Source: CAZIKF01 sp964539825 (lineage in GTDB: Bacteria > Muiribacteriota > UBA6191). From it: a DNA stretch of 46,167 nucleotides. The stretch spans positions 1 to 46,167 of the forward strand of contig CAZIKF010000039.1 of assembly GCA_964539825.1 (NCBI GenBank), given 5' to 3'. A program made the translations under genes and the position numbers. This document shows positions 9,096-17,533 of this stretch, piece after piece (position 1 is the first letter of the stretch; each line of letters starts with the position of its first letter). The notes under the pieces were generated by a model. That model was not told where the DNA came from. It saw only the letters and a list, made by a program, of their open reading frames with translations, and made no database searches.

Positions 9096-9341
9096 ATGAA
9101 GATTCAGGTTGAATATTTTGCGATTTACCAGGAGCTAATGAAGAAGGACAGTGAGACACTTGAATTGGCTTCAGGCACCACCGTCTTAGAGTTGTTTAAG
9201 AATTGTACGGATCATTTAGATGGTCGTGAGGACCTCCTGGAGAGTACAGTGTTTGCGGTAAATTCTGACTATACGCCCCACGATCATGTTTTAAAGGAAG
9301 GGGATGAAGTGGTCTTCATTCCTCCCGTCAGCGGCGGCTGA
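9096..9341 (+). CDS. moaD: Molybdopterin synthase sulfur-carrier subunit
   Basis: Small ubiquitin-like sulfur carrier of 81 residues that donates thiocarboxylate sulfur to precursor Z (cPMP) in molybdenum cofactor synthesis. It begins MKIQVEYFAIYQEL and ends with the diagnostic Gly-Gly tail in FIPPVSGG, which MoeB or an equivalent adenylates. The frame is open further upstream (to 9042), but that would run into the thiolase; ATG 9096 gives the canonical MoaD N-terminus. Next to moaE (16 nt downstream), its obligate partner. No other molybdopterin genes occur in the window. Confidence 0.94.
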   Translation: MKIQVEYFAIYQELMKKDSETLELASGTTVLELFKNCTDHLDGREDLLESTVFAVNSDYTPHDHVLKEGDEVVFIPPVSGG

Positions 9342-9357
9342 ATCCGCGAGGAACCCA

Positions 9358-9771
9358 ATGCATTTAATTGTCTACGAACCGATCATCCTTTCTGATTATC
9401 TTCAGCATGTGGAAGAGGCCTCCCATGGGGCTATTTGTTCCTTCTTAGGAGTTGTACGAAATCACCACGAAGGGAACTGCGTTCAAAGAATTGAATATCA
9501 TTGCTACGAGGAGATGGCGCTCAAAATGCTTGCCCGTATTGAAGAAGAAATTGAGGCTAAATTTCCTGGCGTCAAGAGTGCCCTTGTACATCGGGTCGGG
9601 ATGGTGGAACTCTCCGAAGCATCTGTCCTTGTTTTAAGCGGTTCCGCACATAGAAAAGATGCTTATGCCGCAAATATCTACGCTATGGATCGCATCAAGG
9701 AAATTCTACCTGTATGGAAGAAGGAATTCCATCCAGACGGTGAATCTTCCTGGGTAGGTATCGGTAGTTGA
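9358..9771 (+). CDS. moaE: Molybdopterin synthase catalytic subunit
   Basis: Large subunit of MPT synthase (137 residues), forming a heterotetramer with MoaD and inserting the dithiolene sulfurs. Conserved features are GAICSFLGVVRNHHEG, the YHCYEEMALKML segment, HRVGMVELSEASV, the SGSAHRKDAYAA stretch and the catalytic-lysine region ILPVWKKEFHPDGESSWVG. ATG 9358 is preceded by GCGAGGAAC, a good ribosome-binding site; the upstream in-frame ATG at 9304 would overlap moaD and is rejected. Confidence 0.95.
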   Translation: MHLIVYEPIILSDYLQHVEEASHGAICSFLGVVRNHHEGNCVQRIEYHCYEEMALKMLARIEEEIEAKFPGVKSALVHRVGMVELSEASVLVLSGSAHRKDAYAANIYAMDRIKEILPVWKKEFHPDGESSWVGIGS

Positions 9772-9807
9772 AAAAACCTCTTGATTCAATTTTCATTCCT
9801 CGTTAAT

Positions 9808-9823
9808 CCCCCCCCCTCTCTCT
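9808..9823 (+). repeat. C9 homopolymer followed by TC dinucleotide run
   Basis: Nine consecutive C residues run directly into a short CT/TC dinucleotide tract, in the 92-nt gap between moaE and the lipoprotein gene and about 40 nt before the latter's GTG start. Tracts of this kind are prone to slippage and could change spacing in a promoter. No promoter could be placed with confidence around it. Confidence 0.6.
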
Positions 9824-9863
9824 GCCGACGAATATCCAGACATACTCAAGGTTTTCTGGTTTC

Positions 9864-10979
9864 GTGCAGATTTTTCTATTCCGTATATTTATCATTTTTC
9901 TCTGGCTCTGGATCGGAGGTTGCACGGAAATAAAGAAGAAGAAAAGCCCGCTCAAACGGCCCTTTTTAATGATGAACACAGGGAAGCAGTCCCTTGAAAC
10001 CACTGTTGATCAACTGGTCAGGGAGCTTAAGAGTGAACAGGATCCCTCAGGATTTCTTGAAGATCGTCTCCAGGAAATTTATAGCTCAAGTTTTCGCAAG
10101 ATCCTTCTTTTTCCTTTGCTTGGGAAACTCGATGAACGAGCCTTACGAAAAACTCTGATCTCCAACTACAGAGACCATCATCCTAAAGACATTCCCACCT
10201 CTTTTCTTGATCGTATGCTTCAGGCGAAAGGTGATTTGTTCGTGGACCTGCTCGCGCTCTATGTCCGATCAGGACATCAAGCAGGATTCAGCAGAATTGA
10301 CCAGAGATTGACCTTACGCCGCTCAGTAGCTCCAGCTGAGATTCTATTGCACTGTGAAATTCTAATCCGTCTTGGCAAGATTGATCGAGCGGCCAAGAAA
10401 TTACCCATAGATCTGGCGTCTTTCCCTGAATCCCACGTGAATCAGGCTCGCTCACTCTTAGGAATCATCTTCTTCTTCCAGGGTCGTTATTCATCCTGTA
10501 TTGACCAGGTCCGCGATCTATTTGCGTTGGATGATTATCGAGAAGCCGTTGTGGATTACCTGGTGGATTCATTTCTTTTTCTAGGGAATTTGACGGAGGC
10601 TTTTCGTTATTCCAAGATCTACGCTACGCATGAATTTGAAAATCCAAGAGCTCATTTATTGCAGTCGAAGATTTTTTTAACTAGTGGGAATTTTCGTGAA
10701 GCCTGTAAAGAATGGAAACGTGCCAGGGCTATGGGTGCACATGGAGAACGATTTCATGTTCAGTCCTTTTTACTGTCGCATGTTTCCAAGAACCTGGTTA
10801 GAGAAAAAGATATGGGTCCCTTCTTGCCAGGGTCTGCATCCCAAGATCTAACCCACTCTAGTGGACTTCAAGTGCTGCGTTTTCAAAAGTACGCCCAGGA
10901 GCTAAAGAGTTTGAAAAAAAGAGAGCCCAGAACGTTCTCCTCTTCAGTGCGCCTGCCCTTTATGGCTTTTGCGCGCTAA
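9864..10979 (+). CDS. Predicted lipoprotein with helical (TPR-like) body
   Basis: I do not recognise a named family. The N-terminus (FLFRIFIIFLWLWIGGC) is a hydrophobic signal ending in a lipobox-like IGGC, so the mature protein is probably lipid-anchored at Cys 20. The body (about 350 residues) is helix-rich with segments resembling tetratricopeptide-type repeats, for example LHCEILIRLGKIDRAAKKL, LGIIFFFQGRYSSCIDQV, FLFLGNLTEAFRYSKIYA and IFLTSGNFREACKEWKRA, spaced about 35 residues apart. The start is GTG 9864 with no evident ribosome site; no ATG fits. It lies between moaE and recD2 and shows no functional link to either. Could be an envelope assembly or scaffolding protein. Confidence 0.72.
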   Translation: MQIFLFRIFIIFLWLWIGGCTEIKKKKSPLKRPFLMMNTGKQSLETTVDQLVRELKSEQDPSGFLEDRLQEIYSSSFRKILLFPLLGKLDERALRKTLISNYRDHHPKDIPTSFLDRMLQAKGDLFVDLLALYVRSGHQAGFSRIDQRLTLRRSVAPAEILLHCEILIRLGKIDRAAKKLPIDLASFPESHVNQARSLLGIIFFFQGRYSSCIDQVRDLFALDDYREAVVDYLVDSFLFLGNLTEAFRYSKIYATHEFENPRAHLLQSKIFLTSGNFREACKEWKRARAMGAHGERFHVQSFLLSHVSKNLVREKDMGPFLPGSASQDLTHSSGLQVLRFQKYAQELKSLKKREPRTFSSSVRLPFMAFAR

Positions 10980-11005
10980 ACGAATCGCTGAAAAGGGGAA
11001 TCTAG

Positions 11006-11011
11006 TATAAT
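11006..11011 (+). promoter_or_regulatory. Perfect TATAAT box 6 nt before the recD2 ATG (possible leaderless start)
   Basis: TATAAT ends 6 nt upstream of ATG 11018, so transcription would begin at or next to the start codon. No Shine-Dalgarno lies between. No good -35 hexamer is visible. Inference: leaderless recD2 mRNA. Confidence 0.5.
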
Positions 11012-11017
11012 GTCCTC

Positions 11018-13180
11018 ATGTGTGATGTGGGTCTTGAAGAGTTGGAGGGGACGGTTGAAAGTCTCATCTACTATGATGATGAGTCTCATTTCGGAATCGC
11101 CAGATTTCTTCCCTCCGATAGTCTTTATTCCACGGTAATCAAGGGCAGCCTCGTAAAGGTCCAGATCGGAGAAACCCTGCGGGTTTCCGGTCACTGGATT
11201 GATGATCCCAAGTATGGTGAACAGTTTAGCGTTGACTACTTCCAGGTATTGACTCCCCGTTCTATTGAAGGTGTGAAAAAATATCTTGGCTCAGGTTTGA
11301 TTCCAGGAATAGGACCGGTGATGGCTGAGCGCATGGTTGGAGAGTTTGGAGCACAGACCATTGAGGTGATTGAAAAGTCACCTGAGAGCCTCTATAAGGT
11401 TCCCGGAATAGGGAAGGTGCGGGTTCAAAAAATTCTCGAATCCTGGAAAGACCAGAAAGTACTCAGGGATGTCCTAATTTTCTTGCGGGCTTACGGGCTT
11501 AGTGAGGCTTTATCTCTCAAGGTCTATCGAAAATTTGAACATCAGACCATGAATGAAATTCGTAAGGATCCCTATTTGTTGGCAAGGGAAATTGATGGGG
11601 TCGGCTTTTTGACAGCAGATCGCATTGCAAGGAACCTGGGATTTTCAGAGGACTCCGTTGAGCGATGCAGTTCGGGTCTCCACTATGTTCTCAGGGAGGC
11701 TCTACAAGAAGGGCACTGCTATTTACCCCGGGAAGAATTGATTCGCCGTGCCCGAAAGCTTTTATCGGTACAGGATTCTCTACTGGAATCAAGTCTGCAG
11801 CTTCAAATCGAACTTGAAGCCCTGGGCGAGGACAATGAGAAAGTTTTTCTAAGTAGGATTCAGAAACTTGAAGACGCTGTAGCGGTAAGACTTCTCACCA
11901 TCGCTAAAACAGACTTGCAAGTGGAGACTATTGAGAAGGAAGAATTACAGGAACTACTTCCGGACTTTGAATTAAGCCCGGAGCAAATTAGTGCTCTGGG
12001 CAATAGTCTGCGGCATAAAGTGAGTATTATTACCGGGGGGCCGGGTGTTGGCAAGACCACAGTGCTTGCTACTATGGTCAGATTGTTTCTATCTCGAAGC
12101 AGAGAAGTGAGCCTCTGTTCGCCAACGGGAAAAGCGGCCAGAAGAATGGAGGAAGCCACCTCTCACCCCGCCTCTACAATTCACAAACTCTTGAAATTTC
12201 AGGGGACCGGTTTTGAATATAATGAAGACAACCCACTTGAGGGGGATGTTTTCATCCTTGATGAAGTATCCATGGTGGATATCTTCCTTTTTAATGCTTT
12301 TCTAAAGGCGGTACCCCTCGAAGCTCGAGTTATTCTGGTGGGTGATGTAGATCAACTACCCTCCGTAGGTCCCGGGTTTATTTTGCGCGATATGATCATG
12401 AGTTCCCTGGTTCCGGTTACCTATCTCACCCAGATCTTTCGTCAGGACTCCGATTCTGAAATCGTACATGCCGCCCACTGCGTCAACCGGGGAAAGTGGT
12501 TCCGCAGGGAGCAGTCCGCAGACTTTTTCTTTGTGGATACAAGGACAGGGCAGGATGTGCACAGAATCTTGGGGAAAATGCTGCTGGATAGAATTCCAGC
12601 ACGTTTTCAGTTCCATCCTGTCTTGGATGTGCAGGTTCTTGCACCCATGTATAAAGGTGAGGCAGGAATTGACCATTTGAATACTCATCTTCAGGAACTT
12701 CTTAATCCCCATGGCGAGGAAATTCAGCACAATTCCCAGATTCTCAGGGAAAAAGACAAGGTAATGCAGTTGGTGAACAACTATGAGAAGGAAGTCTTTA
12801 ACGGGGACCAGGGAATCATTACCTGGGTCAATCCACACGAGCCGGCCGTTCGAGTTCGGTTTGATGAAGGAAGAGAGCATACTTACACAAAAAAGGAACT
12901 CAATGAATTGTCCTTGTCTTATGTATGTTCCATCCACAAGGTCCAGGGAAGTGAATACCCTTGTGTGATTCTCATAATGATGAACGCCCATTACGCCTTA
13001 CTCAAGCGTTCACTACTCTATACTGCCCTTACCAGGGGGAAAAAGCTGACAGTTCTTATCGGGCAGCGCCGGGCCTATCAGATGGCGATTCGAGATAATG
13101 GGGGTAGAAATCGTTTCACCACGCTGCCAGATCGATTAAAGATGTGGCAAGAGCTTAGTGATACAAATTCGGATGTTTAA
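11018..13180 (+). CDS. recD2: RecD2-type ATP-dependent DNA helicase
   Basis: Superfamily 1B 5'-3' DNA helicase of the RecD2 (RecD/TraA) class, which acts alone in repair rather than in RecBCD; 720 residues, the usual size. The N-terminal domain begins LEELEGTVESLIYYDDES, followed by a helix-hairpin-helix region (GLIPGIGPVMAERM, YKVPGIGKVRVQKIL, LAREIDGVGFLTADRIA). The motor has Walker A GGPGVGKTT near residue 340, SPTGKAARRM (motif Ia), FILDEVSMVD (Walker B), VGDVDQLPSVGPG, LTQIFRQ, and C-terminal SYVCSIHKVQGSEYP and LYTALTRGKK motifs. A TATAAT box 6 nt before ATG 11018 suggests a leaderless transcript. The stop overlaps the convergent cyclo-ligase gene by 4 nt. Confidence 0.95.
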   Translation: MCDVGLEELEGTVESLIYYDDESHFGIARFLPSDSLYSTVIKGSLVKVQIGETLRVSGHWIDDPKYGEQFSVDYFQVLTPRSIEGVKKYLGSGLIPGIGPVMAERMVGEFGAQTIEVIEKSPESLYKVPGIGKVRVQKILESWKDQKVLRDVLIFLRAYGLSEALSLKVYRKFEHQTMNEIRKDPYLLAREIDGVGFLTADRIARNLGFSEDSVERCSSGLHYVLREALQEGHCYLPREELIRRARKLLSVQDSLLESSLQLQIELEALGEDNEKVFLSRIQKLEDAVAVRLLTIAKTDLQVETIEKEELQELLPDFELSPEQISALGNSLRHKVSIITGGPGVGKTTVLATMVRLFLSRSREVSLCSPTGKAARRMEEATSHPASTIHKLLKFQGTGFEYNEDNPLEGDVFILDEVSMVDIFLFNAFLKAVPLEARVILVGDVDQLPSVGPGFILRDMIMSSLVPVTYLTQIFRQDSDSEIVHAAHCVNRGKWFRREQSADFFFVDTRTGQDVHRILGKMLLDRIPARFQFHPVLDVQVLAPMYKGEAGIDHLNTHLQELLNPHGEEIQHNSQILREKDKVMQLVNNYEKEVFNGDQGIITWVNPHEPAVRVRFDEGREHTYTKKELNELSLSYVCSIHKVQGSEYPCVILIMMNAHYALLKRSLLYTALTRGKKLTVLIGQRRAYQMAIRDNGGRNRFTTLPDRLKMWQELSDTNSDV

Positions 13181-13776
13181 GCCCGATTCCCATACGGAAA
13201 AGAGTTCTTGATTCTGACGATGCCATTCTCGGTGAGGTAGGCATCCACTGAACAGTCAGTTTTACCCGTGGGAAGAGGTTCTTTCTGAACTTGAAAATGG
13301 AACCCGATACCCAGGGTTGGAAGGGTGTTTTTTTCTAGGAGTCGATCATAGTATCCGCCACCATATCCGAGTCTTGAGCCCTTTCCATCAAAGGCAACAC
13401 CCGGCACAAGGATAAGGTCTAATTCGTGGGCAGGAATGCAGACTGCACTGAGATCCGGCGCAGGAATTCCATTGGAATCCTCTACCAATTTTTGCCCGGA
13501 TTGGTAGTATGCTATTTCAAGCTCTCCAGGTGATGCACTCCTTGGAAGGTAGTAAGTATTCGTGGAACACAGGAGCGGAAGCAGACGAAGATCAACTTCG
13601 GAGTGGATGGGCCAGTAGAACAGTATTTTGAGGGGAAGAGAACCGGGGCCCTCTCCCAGGATTTCCTGAAGATGCAGTACGATTCTACGGCTTAGTTTCT
13701 TGTGAAATCTCGAACGAAGGCCTCGTCGGTTCTTACGAAACCGGTTCCTGAGATGTTGTTTGGCAGATCTATCCAT
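13177..13776 (-). CDS. fau: 5-formyltetrahydrofolate cyclo-ligase
   Basis: Converts 5-formyl-THF to 5,10-methenyl-THF using ATP; cytoplasmic folate enzyme of about 199 residues. The N-terminus KQHLRNRFRKNRRGLRS is the usual basic ATP/folate segment, then FYWPIHSEVDLRLL, and the signature LVPGVAFDGKGSRLGYGGGYYDRLL. The frame is open to ATG 13824, but ATG 13776 gives the normal length, follows CCAGGATC, and overlaps the enolase stop by only 8 nt. Third gene of a minus-strand run after the diguanylate cyclase and enolase; convergent with recD2 by a 4-nt overlap. Confidence 0.92.
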   Translation of the reverse strand: MDRSAKQHLRNRFRKNRRGLRSRFHKKLSRRIVLHLQEILGEGPGSLPLKILFYWPIHSEVDLRLLPLLCSTNTYYLPRSASPGELEIAYYQSGQKLVEDSNGIPAPDLSAVCIPAHELDLILVPGVAFDGKGSRLGYGGGYYDRLLEKNTLPTLGIGFHFQVQKEPLPTGKTDCSVDAYLTENGIVRIKNSFPYGNRA

Positions 13777-15073
13777 TGATCCTGGGGAAACCGTAGCGGG
13801 CTGCATCACCCAGTTCTTCTTCAATTCTTAGGAGCTGGTTATATTTACAGATTCGATCCGTACGGCACAGGGATCCAGTCTTAATCTGTCCCGCGTTGGT
13901 AGCTACTGAAAGATCGGCGATGAAGGTATCCTCAGTTTCTCCGCTTCTATGGGAAATTACACAGGTGTAATGATGAGTTCGTGCAAGGGCAATCGCCTCC
14001 AGGGTTTGGGTGATGGTGCCAATCTGGTTCACCTTGATGAGAATAGAGTTTGCTACCCCGTTCTCAATCCCTCGTCTCAATCTTTTTGGGTTGGTCACGA
14101 ATAAATCATCTCCCACTAATTGGCACTTCTCACCAATCGCTTGTGTCAAGCTCTTCCACCCATCCCAGTCATTCTCATCCAGACCATCTTCAATGGAAAA
14201 AATGGGATAGTTGTTGCACCAATCCGCATAGAGCCCAACCAGCTCTTCTGAACTCAGATTACGACCTTCCCCGGTGAGGTTATAGACACCGGATTCCTTG
14301 TCGAAAAACTCTGAACTGGCAGCGTCGATAGCGATTTTAACTTCCTCACCAGCGGAAAATCCTGCTCCCGTGATAGCCTCTACTAAGAGGTCCAGGGCTT
14401 CAGCATTCGATCTTAAGTTGGGCGCGAATCCTCCTTCATCACCAACGGCAGTGGAGTACCCCTTTTTCTTTAATACCGACTTAAGATGATGAAAGATCTC
14501 TGTGCCCATACGAAGTCCTTCAGAAAAGTTCAGGCATGAGGAGCCATCGGCAGAAGATTTTCCAAAGGGCATAATCATGAACTCCTGGAGATCCACGCTA
14601 TTGTCTGCATGGGAGCCTCCGTTGAGGACATTCATCATGGGTATGGGCATATGGTTGGCCAGTGTGCCTCCCAGGTAACGATATAGAGGAAGGGAACAGG
14701 AGTCCGCGGCAGCTCTGGCAGCAGCCATGGAAATTCCCAGAATCGCGTTAGCACCCAGCCTGGACTTATTTTCAGTACCGTCTATTTCACACATGGCCTG
14801 ATCCAATGCCACCTGGTCACGAGCATCGAATCCAACCAATTCAGGAGCAAGGATCTCATTGATATTTTCCACTGCCTTTAGAACACCCTTACCCAGGTAG
14901 CGTGAAGGATCCTGGTCCCTTAGTTCACAAGCTTCGTGCTCTCCTGTCGAGGCACCCGACGGGACGGCTGCCCTGCCGAAAATTTCCGACTCCAGCTCCA
15001 CTTCTACTTCTACAGTGGGATTTCCCCGTGAATCCAGGATTTCTCTGCCATGGATTGAAATGATTGTGTTCAT
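13769..15073 (-). CDS. eno: Enolase
   Basis: Glycolytic 2-phosphoglycerate dehydratase of 434 residues; also often an RNA-degradosome partner in bacteria. Full-length with the N-terminal REILDSRGNPTVEVEV, AAVPSGASTGEHEA, the GDEGGFAPNL loop, FSIEDGLDENDWDGW, VGDDLFVTN, signature ILIKVNQIGTITQT and SHRSGETEDTFIADL. Magnesium ligands and the catalytic Glu/Lys regions look intact. The start ATG overlaps the stop of the upstream GGDEF gene (ATGA), so translation is probably coupled; a ribosome site (AAAAGGA) is also present inside the end of that gene. Confidence 0.98.
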   Translation of the reverse strand: MNTIISIHGREILDSRGNPTVEVEVELESEIFGRAAVPSGASTGEHEACELRDQDPSRYLGKGVLKAVENINEILAPELVGFDARDQVALDQAMCEIDGTENKSRLGANAILGISMAAARAAADSCSLPLYRYLGGTLANHMPIPMMNVLNGGSHADNSVDLQEFMIMPFGKSSADGSSCLNFSEGLRMGTEIFHHLKSVLKKKGYSTAVGDEGGFAPNLRSNAEALDLLVEAITGAGFSAGEEVKIAIDAASSEFFDKESGVYNLTGEGRNLSSEELVGLYADWCNNYPIFSIEDGLDENDWDGWKSLTQAIGEKCQLVGDDLFVTNPKRLRRGIENGVANSILIKVNQIGTITQTLEAIALARTHHYTCVISHRSGETEDTFIADLSVATNAGQIKTGSLCRTDRICKYNQLLRIEEELGDAARYGFPRING

Positions 15074-17409
15074 GAGTTTTTGTCCTTTTCCGATTCCCAG
15101 TACCGTACTTGATTTCTACCATTTTCCTTGGCCACAAATAAAGCCTCATCAGCTTGTTTCATAAAGCCTTTCACATCTGTGGGGCGATTTTCAGGAATAC
15201 TGCTCACACCGATGGAGACGGTGATGGTGAGTTCCTCATCTTTATGAGGAATTCGAAGACTTTCAATATTTTGACGGATTCTCTCCGCGATCACCATTGA
15301 TCCCTCCCGGTCTGTATTAGGAAGAATGACACAGAGTTCTTCACCTCCATATCTCGCCGCGATATCCACATTTCTTACAGACTCCTTAATCTGATCTGAG
15401 ACCATTCGTAAAACCCGATCTCCCACATCATGACCGTATTGATCATTGAATCCCTTAAAGTGATCGATATCGGACATTAGAAAGCCCACCTGACCATCGT
15501 AGCGGGTAGCACGTAGGAATTCTTTTTGGATTTGTACATCAAAGAAGGAACGTACAAAGAGTCCGGTTAGTCCATCCACAGTGGCAAGCTTGTAAAGGCG
15601 CGCGTTTTCCATAGCGGCCACAATAATTTGAGATAGAGCTAACCAAAAGCGCTCATCGAATTCGTCCTCTATCCTGGTAAAATCCGGTGCGAGAGCAAAA
15701 ATGGCACCATAAATACCATCCTTTAAAACCAGGGGAATGGCTAGCATCTTGGTGTTGACGGGTGTGGCTACATGGTCTCCAAGGGTGGGGTTAAGGGCGG
15801 AGTGAATCTCCATGACAGGATTTGGGTCCCAATGTCGTATTAGTTGGTCTCGAAAATTCTTGTTGGAAACTTCAACCATGAATTCATCGGAGATTTCACC
15901 AAATCTTGAATATTCTGCCTGTTCGGTAATCTGGTCAAGGATCATGATTAACCCCCTATTCGCTCCCGAATAGGATTCTACGATTTCAAAAATATTTTGT
16001 AACAATAGATCGGGGTCAAGCAGAGTAAACAGTTTTTTTGAAAGTTGGTTGAGTAGCTGCAAATGAAGAATCCTGCGGCGTAGTGAACGGGATAATAAGA
16101 GTAATCTAGCTCCAATAAATAAAATCCAGGTTTGTAGAAGCAGGGGTGATAGGTCTATAAACCGGTGAAACTTGGCCAGGGCTATTGTAGCTCCCAGGAA
16201 GATAAATAAGGTTGCTCCCAACGAAAGCAGAAATGAGGTTTTCCAACCCGTTCTAAAGTTTATGTAAGTGAGCAGGATCGTAAGGATCAGAAGGAAAATG
16301 CCTAATTCAAGATTGGAATTGCGGGTAAGAAAGGCACGGTTGAGAATGTTATGCATAACCGTCGCCTGAATTTCCATACCTGGGAAGACTCCGAAGGGTG
16401 TGAGCTTTTTGTCCAGGCTCTGTGCATTGAAACCAACCAATACAATTTTGTCTTGGAAACTCTTTAGATTTACTCTGCCTTCAAGAATATTCGATACAGA
16501 TTCAGAGAAGAATGCACCAGAGGAAGAGGGACCCAGGAAATTCAAATAGGCAACGTAGTGAAAAAAGGAACTTTCTACCGAATTTTTAAAAATCTCCTCC
16601 AGAAAATTTCCTTTATTTCTCCTATCCCAAAAAGGGATTCGGTAGCCTGGCAAGTGAACTTCGTTTTCTGAGAGGATTTCCGAACCGTTGGTGTCCAAAA
16701 AGCTTTGTACCGTCCTCATACCAAGGCTGGTACGAAAACTCTCCTTAAACTTTTTTACCAGGGGTACGTTGCGGATTACGCCGTCATGGAGAGCGATATT
16801 AACGAATCCAGTATCATGGGCCGCATTTCGTAAATCCTGGAGGGGTAAAGATTCCTCGATACGCATTTCGCCAAAGGATTGAGAATCTGGAGAAGGAATT
16901 ACGAAAGATCCTTCTTCCTGAACCAGAAAAAACTTCTGGGTCAGTTCAGACGCAAGGACCACCCTTCCATGAGACTGAATTGCTTTTGCGAATTTTATGT
17001 CTCCCTGGGGGTCAAATCGATCATGGTCAAAAAAACTTAAGTCAAAGCTAATTACCTTCGCACCTGCCTGGGTGAGGGTTTCGACCAGCCGGGCAAAATG
17101 TCTACGATCCCATGGCCACTTCCCATAGGCTTCCAGGCAGTCGTCAGTGATTTCAACCATGACGACTTTTGAGGATGTGCGAGACACCGTGTCCCTTGTA
17201 AGAATGGAGGGTATGGCTTCGGAAAATCGGTTTCTGGCCTGAAATCTTAGATCGACAAGACGAGATTCAACCGGTTCAAGGATTCCGAATATGTTGAGTC
17301 CAAAAACAGTGAGTAAACACAGAAGAGCAATTCCTGCTACAAAGTGATTGAATCCATCTGTGAAAAGAAGATCTATAAACTTTTGAATGTTCTCGAGCTG
17401 TTTTTTCAT
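15070..17409 (-). CDS. Membrane diguanylate cyclase: CHASE2, three TM segments, GAF, GGDEF
   Basis: Probably makes the second messenger c-di-GMP in response to an extracytoplasmic signal. Order: N-terminal TM helix (about 25-43), periplasmic CHASE2 domain with MVEITDDCLEAYGKWPWDRR and AGAKVISFDLSFFD, three TM helices (about 385-450), a GAF-like sensor (about 480-590) and a C-terminal GGDEF domain. The active-site motif is GGEEL near residue 688, and RNVD five residues before it matches the inhibitory I-site, so product feedback is likely. ATG 17409 is chosen because AGGGG lies 9 nt upstream; ATG 17418 and TTG 17442 are alternatives. Its stop overlaps the enolase start, an unusual pairing. Confidence 0.93.
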   Translation of the reverse strand: MKKQLENIQKFIDLLFTDGFNHFVAGIALLCLLTVFGLNIFGILEPVESRLVDLRFQARNRFSEAIPSILTRDTVSRTSSKVVMVEITDDCLEAYGKWPWDRRHFARLVETLTQAGAKVISFDLSFFDHDRFDPQGDIKFAKAIQSHGRVVLASELTQKFFLVQEEGSFVIPSPDSQSFGEMRIEESLPLQDLRNAAHDTGFVNIALHDGVIRNVPLVKKFKESFRTSLGMRTVQSFLDTNGSEILSENEVHLPGYRIPFWDRRNKGNFLEEIFKNSVESSFFHYVAYLNFLGPSSSGAFFSESVSNILEGRVNLKSFQDKIVLVGFNAQSLDKKLTPFGVFPGMEIQATVMHNILNRAFLTRNSNLELGIFLLILTILLTYINFRTGWKTSFLLSLGATLFIFLGATIALAKFHRFIDLSPLLLQTWILFIGARLLLLSRSLRRRILHLQLLNQLSKKLFTLLDPDLLLQNIFEIVESYSGANRGLIMILDQITEQAEYSRFGEISDEFMVEVSNKNFRDQLIRHWDPNPVMEIHSALNPTLGDHVATPVNTKMLAIPLVLKDGIYGAIFALAPDFTRIEDEFDERFWLALSQIIVAAMENARLYKLATVDGLTGLFVRSFFDVQIQKEFLRATRYDGQVGFLMSDIDHFKGFNDQYGHDVGDRVLRMVSDQIKESVRNVDIAARYGGEELCVILPNTDREGSMVIAERIRQNIESLRIPHKDEELTITVSIGVSSIPENRPTDVKGFMKQADEALFVAKENGRNQVRYWESEKDKNS

Positions 17410-17521
17410 GAGATTCATCCCCTGCTCAAGGAAGCGATTCAAGGGACCGTGTGTTTGAGGTAAACTACCTAAACCTTGTTTCAGCCGTCAATGTGAAAGA
17501 ATACCTTTCGTCTCAACTCTG

Positions 17522-17527
17522 TAATAC
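17522..17527 (+). promoter_or_regulatory. Possible -10 element (TAATAC) before the gene at 17534
   Basis: TAATAC ends 6 nt before GTG 17534 (12 nt before ATG 17540), with no ribosome site between and no clear -35. It may be a leaderless promoter. The same 90-nt divergent gap holds an inverted repeat AGGTA-AAC-TACCT at 17458-17470. Weak evidence. Confidence 0.3.
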
Positions 17528-17533
17528 TGGCAC

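Noticed and set aside
12356..12991. Open frame of 211 codons on the minus strand
   Set aside because: Fully inside recD2 on the opposite strand, with no family match.
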